In this document: in pieces, positions 57,921-64,000 of the stretch | Layout: each line of letters starts with the position of its first letter | Position numbering within the stretch: position 1 is the stretch's first letter | The notes under the pieces: model-generated | Told to the model about the DNA's origin: nothing | What the model saw: only the letters and a program-made list of their open reading frames with translations | Databases searched by the model: none | Made by a program: the position numbers and the translations under genes | Assembly (NCBI GenBank): GCA_003483885.1 | Contig: DMXI01000174.1 | Span: 1-64,000, forward strand | Source: Microscillaceae bacterium | GTDB taxonomy: Bacteria > Bacteroidota > Bacteroidia > Cytophagales > Microscillaceae | DNA length: 64,000 bases | Reading direction: 5' to 3'

Positions 57921-59513
57921 ATGATCCAAAAGCTGCTACAATTGCTTCATTCAACCGATGAAACTAATATTTTACTTGCCTTAGAAATAACCAAAACAAT
58001 ACCAGACACAACTATACCAGAAAAGTTAGAGGCTTATTTAAAGTTTTATCAGCATTGCTATGAGCCGCAAATTCAGAGTTTACAAGTACAGCATATTTGT
58101 TTTTTAAATCAACCTGTTATTTATTTGAATAAGAAAAGACTACAAATACTTCCTGCTGAACTAGGTATACTAGTAAATCTTAAAGAATTGCACTTACAAT
58201 ACAATTCTTTGGCTTCTCTTCCTAAAGAAATAGGTTTGCTTAGAAAACTTGAAAAACTACATTTACGTCATAATCAATTAGCAGCTATCCCAAAAGAATT
58301 AGGATGCTTAAAAATGCTCAAGTGTTTAGACTTAGGTTCCAACAATTTGATAGGTATTCCGCAAGAGATAGGAAATCTTACTCAACTTACAAGCTTATCT
58401 CTAAGGCAAAATCGCCTAAAAAGTATTCCGCCTACACTTAATAAGTTACATCGCCTTTCCTTCCTTTGTTTAGATAATAATCAACTCACGAGTATTCCTG
58501 ATACATTTGAAAAGTTGAGTAATCTAGAAGAATTGAATTTATCAGATAATCTATTTAGAGTTTTTCCCAAATCATTGGGTAAACTAAAAAATTTATCACG
58601 TCTTTATCTATATAGATGTAAATTGAAAGCAATTCCAGATGAGTTAGGGCATCTCATTAAATTAACAGATTTATATATAGGTAACAATCATATAAATGAA
58701 ATTCCGAGAACGCTTGGAAATTTACAAAACTTACTCCATTTACATATAAACAATAATCAAATAACTGAAATCCCAGATGATCTTGGGAAATTAGATAATC
58801 TGCTTCAATTGCGTTTAAGCCATAATAAAGTTACTCAATTACCAAAAGAGATAGGTAAATTATTAAATTTGACACATTTGTATCTACAAGGAAATGAGTT
58901 AGAAATACTTCCTAATGAATTAGGTCAATTAAAAAGCCTTTTATTATTGTATCTAGACAATAATAAATTAGCAGAATTACCTAATGAAATAGGTTTGTTA
59001 AAAAAACTCACTGAATTGTATATATCAAACAATCTCTTAAAACACTTACCTAAAACTTTGGGTGATTTAACTAGGCTAGAGGAACTACATGTCTGTAGTA
59101 ACCAATTAACTCAGCTACCTGATCAGCTCGGTAAATTATGTAATTTACAAGAGTTACATTTATCCTGTAATATGCTTGCAGAAATACCAGTTACATTAGG
59201 TAAACTCACTAATCTTACAAGTTTATATCTAGATAAAAATCAATTGTCTAATCTTCCAAAAGAATTTAATAACCTTCAAAATCTTGAAGAGCTAAGTTTA
59301 GCTAACAATGGCTTCTCTTGTATTCCCGGAGAAGTAATGGAGCTTTGTAATCTATCACGCTTATATCTGTCTAATAATCAAATTTCTTTAATTCCAAAAG
59401 AGCTGAATAATCTCAAAAGACTTTCTCAATTACATCTCTGGGGTAACAACATACCTTACAGCGAAATAGAAAAGTTGTATGAAATATTACCCAACTGTGA
59501 GATTTACTTCTGA
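57921..59513 (+). CDS. Cytoplasmic leucine-rich-repeat protein (paralogue A)
   Basis: 530 residues from the ATG at 57921. A GTG upstream at 57843 is open, but the 57921 start gives exactly the length and N-terminus of the paralogue at 62138 (MIQKLLQLL versus MIHKFEQLF). A helical cap (1-80, TNILLALEI) is followed by roughly 18-19 LRRs of 23 residues, pattern L-x-x-L-x-L-x-x-N-x-L-x-x-I/L-P-x-x-L/I-G. This is the bacterial typical or plant-RSU-like class. No signal peptide, membrane helix or effector domain is visible. Likely a protein-interaction module in the neighbouring signalling network. Confidence 0.88.
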   Translation: MIQKLLQLLHSTDETNILLALEITKTIPDTTIPEKLEAYLKFYQHCYEPQIQSLQVQHICFLNQPVIYLNKKRLQILPAELGILVNLKELHLQYNSLASLPKEIGLLRKLEKLHLRHNQLAAIPKELGCLKMLKCLDLGSNNLIGIPQEIGNLTQLTSLSLRQNRLKSIPPTLNKLHRLSFLCLDNNQLTSIPDTFEKLSNLEELNLSDNLFRVFPKSLGKLKNLSRLYLYRCKLKAIPDELGHLIKLTDLYIGNNHINEIPRTLGNLQNLLHLHINNNQITEIPDDLGKLDNLLQLRLSHNKVTQLPKEIGKLLNLTHLYLQGNELEILPNELGQLKSLLLLYLDNNKLAELPNEIGLLKKLTELYISNNLLKHLPKTLGDLTRLEELHVCSNQLTQLPDQLGKLCNLQELHLSCNMLAEIPVTLGKLTNLTSLYLDKNQLSNLPKEFNNLQNLEELSLANNGFSCIPGEVMELCNLSRLYLSNNQISLIPKELNNLKRLSQLHLWGNNIPYSEIEKLYEILPNCEIYF

Positions 59514-60221
59514 TTTCATCTATTTAAAATGTTACTTCTTAAATTATTCTAAATTATGTGATCTATTTGGGTAGCCCATTCAAAAAAGGGGGCTCGAGAG
59601 CAATCAACTTTACCTGAAAATAATTCTTTTAGGTAGTATCTTCTTTGGAATTGCAATCACCGAGATCTGTCTATGTAAACCTATATTTTTTTGGTATTGT
59701 CAATACAGTTGGCTTAAGTGGTAGACGTTATTAGTCCATTTTTTTCATCTTAATTTCGTATTTCCTCATTCACAAGGGTGTTTGAAAAGTATTGTTAGTC
59801 GTTTTTTTTGCAGTCATACATTTAATCAAAACCCTATTATGCGCAAGAAATACGATCGTGAAAAAATGCTTAAAAAGAGGTCAGAAAGTTATGAACTAGG
59901 TTTAGGATCCGTAGCTTACATTTGTTTTTACTCTGATTTCCAATTGCTTGATCGGTCATTCGATTGGGTTTATCCCAGCCATTTTGAGCAATAAATTTGT
60001 AAATATCAGCTTCAGTATAAATATGTTAATTGTTCAGTTACTAAAAATCGGGTGATTTTAGCTCATCCAAACGGATAGATAGGAAGATAGATAAATCGCT
60101 TAAAGATTATAGAGTGTATGGAAGGGATAGCTTTGGATTTTTGAGAACTTGTGCGCTATAGATGATTATACCACAGGACTTAAAATAGGCTCAGTTTTAA
60201 CTTTGCTTAATGTGAGTATAT
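59514..60221. other. Intergenic region without a supported gene
   Basis: About 700 nt, AT-rich. A 51-codon ORF from the ATG at 59839 begins RKKYDRE, recalling IS3-type OrfA starts, but it is too short to call. The region near 59655-59680 weakly resembles the ~28-bp repeat of 4213 and 8277. Confidence 0.45.
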
Positions 60222-60599
60222 CTAGTAGTCAAAATTTAAACCAGGAGGAGCTTGCATTAATTGATTATCTGACTTGGCATAAGCAATCCATTTGGCTACA
60301 AAACCACCTTTGCGCACAAAAACATATGTGTAATCATTAGGTTTGAAAGAGATACCCTCTTCTTTAATTGAAACTTTAGTAAGTATTTGATATTTAAACG
60401 AATAATAATCCAAATATTTAATAAGTTTTAACGCTCTAGTTGGAGATATATTTTGAAGCCCATAAATATTACCTTGACTTATTTCCCAAGCACTAATTTC
60501 ATAATTACATTTTGGCAAGCTCGCACAATGGCTCAGTAAATTCATAATGATTAAGTCTAGTTGTGCAGCTATGCTAAAAGTCAATTTTAACGAATACAT
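60222..60599 (-). CDS. Small protein of unknown function
   Basis: 125 residues from the ATG at 60599; a TTG at 60617 would add six. It has no signal peptide. The sequence is soluble and mixed alpha/beta, with a PTRALKLIKYLDYYSFKYQ segment and a C-terminal AKWIAYAKSDNQLMQAPPG stretch. I do not recognise the family. An uninterrupted frame of this length with balanced composition in AT-rich DNA supports a real gene. It is isolated, with no neighbours within 700 nt on either side. Confidence 0.5.
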   Translation of the reverse strand: MYSLKLTFSIAAQLDLIIMNLLSHCASLPKCNYEISAWEISQGNIYGLQNISPTRALKLIKYLDYYSFKYQILTKVSIKEEGISFKPNDYTYVFVRKGGFVAKWIAYAKSDNQLMQAPPGLNFDY

Positions 60600-61451
60600 C
60601 AGCTTAATAATAGTCAATCAGATTTTCCTAGAAAAGAGTCAAGAATGGTGAAATGCTGATTACTTATGCTTCTGAATATTAGTCACCATTCTTTAACTCT
60701 GTTGATATGTGGTTATCACGCGTAAAAGTATTAGTAGGAAACAAACAATAAAAAAGTAATCGCTAATCAGCGGAATTTATAGGTTGTATAAGTCCTTTAT
60801 GAAGATTTTTGACTATATATTTTTTTGTTTAATAAGGCCTCGAGCAGAGAAATATATCAAGCGTTAATTATATACAGCCTTATCTGATAATGAACGATAT
60901 TTTAATCATTTTATACTTTATACCACAGGGTGTATATCCCATAAAAAGAGGCGTTTATCGTTTTTATTTTAATTCATCTTTTTCACTTAGCATCTTGCGA
61001 TAAGTTCTTTTAGTTAAAACTATAAGAACTATTAAAAATCCTTTTGTGAACAATCATTTTCAACATTTAAAACTAGTATATGTGCAAAAGTAAGCTTGGG
61101 AAAATAGAGCAATAACAACGGTTTAAAATACATATTCACTATTATTTACTCCGTTATATTGTAGCAACCAAAATTTTGCAAGCCCTACCTTTGGTTAATT
61201 TATACCTGTGTGGGATAGCATTTTCAAAACCTGAACAATTTCAAATTTAGAAAAAGCATTACCCACTCAGGTAGCCAAAGGTCTTCAAAATATGCTCATT
61301 AAATCTATCGTAAATCAAGTTTACACATTATAAGGATTCCTTAGTAATCTGCCTGTTTATTGTAGATAAGTACCCTAATTAGAATTATTCGTACATACCA
61401 GGTATTTAAGTTTTTAAGGAATGATTGACAAACTTTAAATTGAAAATACAA
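60600..61451. other. Large intergenic region
   Basis: About 850 nt, AT-rich, without a supported ORF, strong hairpin or repeat. It must hold the promoter for the 166-residue ORF and possibly for the minus-strand ORF. Confidence 0.45.
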
Positions 61452-61952
61452 ATGCCTCAAAAAAACAATAATGTTCTTTTCTTATTGATAATATTCATAT
61501 TACTTTCATTGTTATTAGCCACATTTAATTCGTACATCACGAAAAAAGCTTCTCATTCTCAAAGAGATACTCTAAAAAAAGAAAATCAACAAGTACAAGT
61601 ACCCATCAGTAAGGCTCAAATTGCCAAGATTTATCATCAATACAATAATCTGTACTTAGAAATTATATCGATGGCTTACGAAGCAAAAATGTCTAAAGCA
61701 CAGCAGATGAGTCATTATAGTGAAATAGACACGGTCCTTACAAAAACTCGCTTAAAATTAAAGAATACTTCCATTACAAGTGCTGGCGGAGCACTTAGGG
61801 CCGCTGCTTATTGCCTATACCTTATGCATATAAATATGCCTTCCTCTATGTCATCTTTTGCTGATGAAAAAGATTTTATTCACTTCCAAGAGGAGTTCAG
61901 AAAATGGATGGAGATAACTAAACAACATCTAGATAGAAAAATAAAAAAATGA
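61452..61952 (+). CDS. Single-pass membrane protein of unknown function
   Basis: 166 residues from the ATG at 61452; an in-frame TTG nine codons earlier is less likely. An N-terminal membrane helix (about 8-32, VLFLLIIFILLSLLLATF) is followed by a soluble helical domain (about 45-166) ending basic. No family recognised. It precedes the second LRR gene by 185 nt on the same strand and may be expressed with it. Confidence 0.6.
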   Translation: MPQKNNNVLFLLIIFILLSLLLATFNSYITKKASHSQRDTLKKENQQVQVPISKAQIAKIYHQYNNLYLEIISMAYEAKMSKAQQMSHYSEIDTVLTKTRLKLKNTSITSAGGALRAAAYCLYLMHINMPSSMSSFADEKDFIHFQEEFRKWMEITKQHLDRKIKK

Positions 61953-62137
61953 TGCTTCTCTAGCCGTTTGATAGATAACTATTCACCAAATAATAATTGA
62001 ATAATGCCTGATCAAGAAGAGAACTTAGAAAAACCAACAATTAAGCCGATAAGTAAAAATATCAAACTCTGCAAAAGGGTTAAAACTCAAAACCTAGACA
62101 ATGATTACTCATTTTATCAATTGCTTTTCTATAACAC

Positions 62138-63730
62138 ATGATTCATAAATTTGAGCAATTATTCTTTTCAACCAATCCAACAAATATCTTACTTGCTCTT
62201 GAATTGGCTAAAGGTATGCCCTCTGAGGAGATACAGGATGTACTAAAAGATTATCACAAATTATATAGATATTTTTTTGGGAATAAGTCTAATGAGGTAA
62301 AAGCTCATCAGGCTTACCTTTTAAATCAAGAGAAATTATCTTTCAGACAAAAACGACTTACTTTTCTTCCTAAAGAGTTAGGCAGACTTAAACATTTAAA
62401 GGAGCTAAATCTAGATCAAAACCAATTACATCGCATTCCAACAGAATTAAATCAGTTAAATAAACTCAATACATTAATTTTAAGATCTAATCATTTTAAA
62501 GAATTTCCCAGAACACTATCTCTGATATCATCTCTTACTCATTTGAATATAAGTGATAATCGTTTATTATACATACCTGAAGAAATCGGGCAGCTCCATC
62601 AACTTACAAAGTTATATCTTGATAATAATCAAATAACTGATATATCACCTGAAATAGGTAACTTAAACAAATTAATCTATTTATATCTAGATAATAACCA
62701 GCTTGTAAGTATACCAGAAACTTTTGGAAACTTAACTGAATTGAAAGAGTTATACATCGCTGACAATTCATTACAATGCCTTCCCCAAACTCTTGGTAAA
62801 CTTACCAGGCTTACTAAATTAAATGTACAGAGAAATAAGCTAGTTAGCTTACCAACAACAATTGGTAGGCTTATTAATATTACTCAATTGTTTCTGAGTA
62901 GCAATCAACTTGAAAGCGTTCCATTAACAATAGCAAATCTCCAAAATCTACAACATCTACGCTTAGATAATAATTGTTTAAAAAGTCTTCCGGGAATATT
63001 TGGCCGTCTCAAAAACTTAGCAGTATTACATTTAAATAATAATTTTTTAAAAATTGTGCCGTCTGTTTTATTTAAACTACCTCATCTGCTTTATTTAAAC
63101 CTGGAAAATAATTATCTCTCAGATATCTCGTTCGGTCCTTTAACAGTAAGCAAGTTGACTAATTTATATTTAGATAATAACCATTTATCAATTTTACCTT
63201 CAAGTATAGGTAACCTATTTCATTTAAAAGAACTTTACTTAAATGATAACCAATTAAGAGAATTACCTGAAACCATTGGTCAACTTAACGAGCTCGAACA
63301 GTTATTTATATGCGGAAATAGACTACAGTCGTTACCTCAAGCTATAGGGCATCTTACTAGTCTAATGGAATTGTACCTTACTAGCAACCTTATAACGAAA
63401 ATCCCTGAAGAGATTGGAAATTTAATAAACCTTACGCATCTTCATTTAAATCAAAACCGATTATTCAAAATCCCTACCCAATTTGAGCATTTGCAGAGTT
63501 TACAAGAGTTAAACCTCTCCGAAAACTATTTTACCGAAATCCCATCAGAGTTGTATAAATTAAAAAATTTGACTCGCTTATATTTATCTAATAATCAATT
63601 AACACAAGTACCTGATGAGCTTAGAGGCCTTACAAACCTTTCAACAATTGATGTTACAAATAATAAATTTTCAGTGCAGGAAAAAAGTAAGCTTTATGAC
63701 TTACTACCTGATTGTATGGTCTACGCTTAA
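62138..63730 (+). CDS. Cytoplasmic leucine-rich-repeat protein (paralogue B)
   Basis: 530 residues, the same length as paralogue A. It has the same helical cap (STNPTNILLALELAKGMP) and about 18-19 LRRs of 23 residues (for example LTKLYLDNNQITDISPEIGN). One repeat near residue 330 (LSDISFGPLTVSKL) departs from the consensus. There is no signal peptide or extra domain. The identical length and cap mark an old tandem or local duplication, now separated by two small genes. Probable protein-interaction module. Confidence 0.88.
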   Translation: MIHKFEQLFFSTNPTNILLALELAKGMPSEEIQDVLKDYHKLYRYFFGNKSNEVKAHQAYLLNQEKLSFRQKRLTFLPKELGRLKHLKELNLDQNQLHRIPTELNQLNKLNTLILRSNHFKEFPRTLSLISSLTHLNISDNRLLYIPEEIGQLHQLTKLYLDNNQITDISPEIGNLNKLIYLYLDNNQLVSIPETFGNLTELKELYIADNSLQCLPQTLGKLTRLTKLNVQRNKLVSLPTTIGRLINITQLFLSSNQLESVPLTIANLQNLQHLRLDNNCLKSLPGIFGRLKNLAVLHLNNNFLKIVPSVLFKLPHLLYLNLENNYLSDISFGPLTVSKLTNLYLDNNHLSILPSSIGNLFHLKELYLNDNQLRELPETIGQLNELEQLFICGNRLQSLPQAIGHLTSLMELYLTSNLITKIPEEIGNLINLTHLHLNQNRLFKIPTQFEHLQSLQELNLSENYFTEIPSELYKLKNLTRLYLSNNQLTQVPDELRGLTNLSTIDVTNNKFSVQEKSKLYDLLPDCMVYA

Positions 63731-63826
63731 TTATTTTTTAAATTGAAAATTCTGAACGATTTATGCCTTAGGATATTTAAACAGATAATCACTTTTATTC
63801 AAAAAATAAGTCTTTTAAATCATAGC
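63731..63826. other. Short intergenic gap between convergent genes
   Basis: 96 nt between the LRR stop and the stop of the minus-strand partial gene. No clear terminator. Confidence 0.4.
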
Positions 63827-64000
63827 TCAGTTTAATTGAAATACTGGTTTTTCACAATTTTCCAATGACCAATCTACCCAATATTTTAGCCATTCTAAAC
63901 GACCAAGAAAATAATTTTCAGGTAAGTTTTTAAAGTTCGTATCAAAGGTTATATCTCTAACTGGTATTGAATCGGGATATCTCGTTTTGAAAACCTCATA
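63827..64000 (-). CDS. C-terminal part of a gene running off the right edge, unknown function
   Basis: A minus-strand frame is open from the window edge for 57 codons to a TGA (63829-63827). The end of the protein reads with natural composition, including NLPENYFLGRLEWLKYWVDW and a final CEKPVFQLN. No family recognised. The start lies outside the window. Confidence 0.55.
   Translation of the reverse strand, partial: YEVFKTRYPDSIPVRDITFDTNFKNLPENYFLGRLEWLKYWVDWSLENCEKPVFQLN

Noticed and set aside
59839..59994. Possible remnant of an IS3-type transposase OrfA (RKKYDRE start)
   Set aside because: Only a handful of residues match the remembered start of such proteins. There are no inverted repeats, no OrfB and no further similarity.
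58110..63700. Regular short repeats that could be mistaken for a CRISPR array
   Set aside because: They are degenerate 69-bp units encoding 23-residue LRRs in open frames, not identical repeats with spacers.

Overview
The window looks like chromosomal DNA of a gliding, marine-type member of the Bacteroidota (Cytophagales). The closest style I know is Microscilla marina, but this is an inference from gene content. The signs are: secreted proteins with type IX secretion (T9SS) sorting tails or related C-terminal domains, multi-domain PKD/Ig-like giants, AraC regulators with a membrane N-terminus, TPR and propeller receptors ending in SpoIIE phosphatase, 23-residue leucine-rich-repeat proteins, and few recognisable Shine-Dalgarno sites.

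Left part (1-14.9 kb). At the extreme left, two halves of a tRNA-like structure lie on the minus strand in the 'wrong' order (3' half upstream of 5' half). Next come a secreted esterase with PKD and triplicated beta domains (608-4099) and a minus-strand pair of secreted proteins (a YadA-head-like repeat protein followed 13 nt later by a BNR/VPS10-like propeller). Then follow a bestrophin-type channel, a small unknown protein, a membrane-anchored AraC regulator and an ABC ATPase plus FtsX/MacB-type permease pair.

Centre (15-33.3 kb). A tight three-gene unit encodes a 1952-residue membrane/coiled-coil protein, a secreted TPR protein (4-nt overlap) and an AAA+ ATPase. The ATPase core resembles those that accompany extracellular contractile injection systems, but no sheath, tube or baseplate gene is present. 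A truncated duplicate of the 5' end of the giant gene lies just upstream. This is the most unusual module in the window. A 2256-residue Ig/PKD/Omp28-like T9SS protein follows.

Right part (33.6-64 kb). An orphan ParB-like/beta-class DNA methyltransferase stands at a visible shift to more AT-rich DNA. To its right lies a signalling island with four SpoIIE-type phosphatases (three TPR-type, one propeller/Y_Y_Y-type). It also holds a cyclic-nucleotide-binding class III adenylate cyclase, a five-FnIII lipoprotein coupled to a TonB-dependent receptor, a 1206-residue beta-repeat protein and two paralogous 530-residue LRR proteins. Small unknown ORFs lie between them, and a partial minus-strand gene runs off the right edge. 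The phosphatases probably read different inputs and act on anti-sigma-antagonist (STAS-type) targets that are not encoded here. Two convergent phosphatase genes share near-identical DNA blocks, which suggests duplication or gene conversion.

No rRNA, CRISPR array, complete insertion sequence or complete standard tRNA gene was seen. Base-composition and homology statements come from reading by eye and from recalled family motifs. No search was run.
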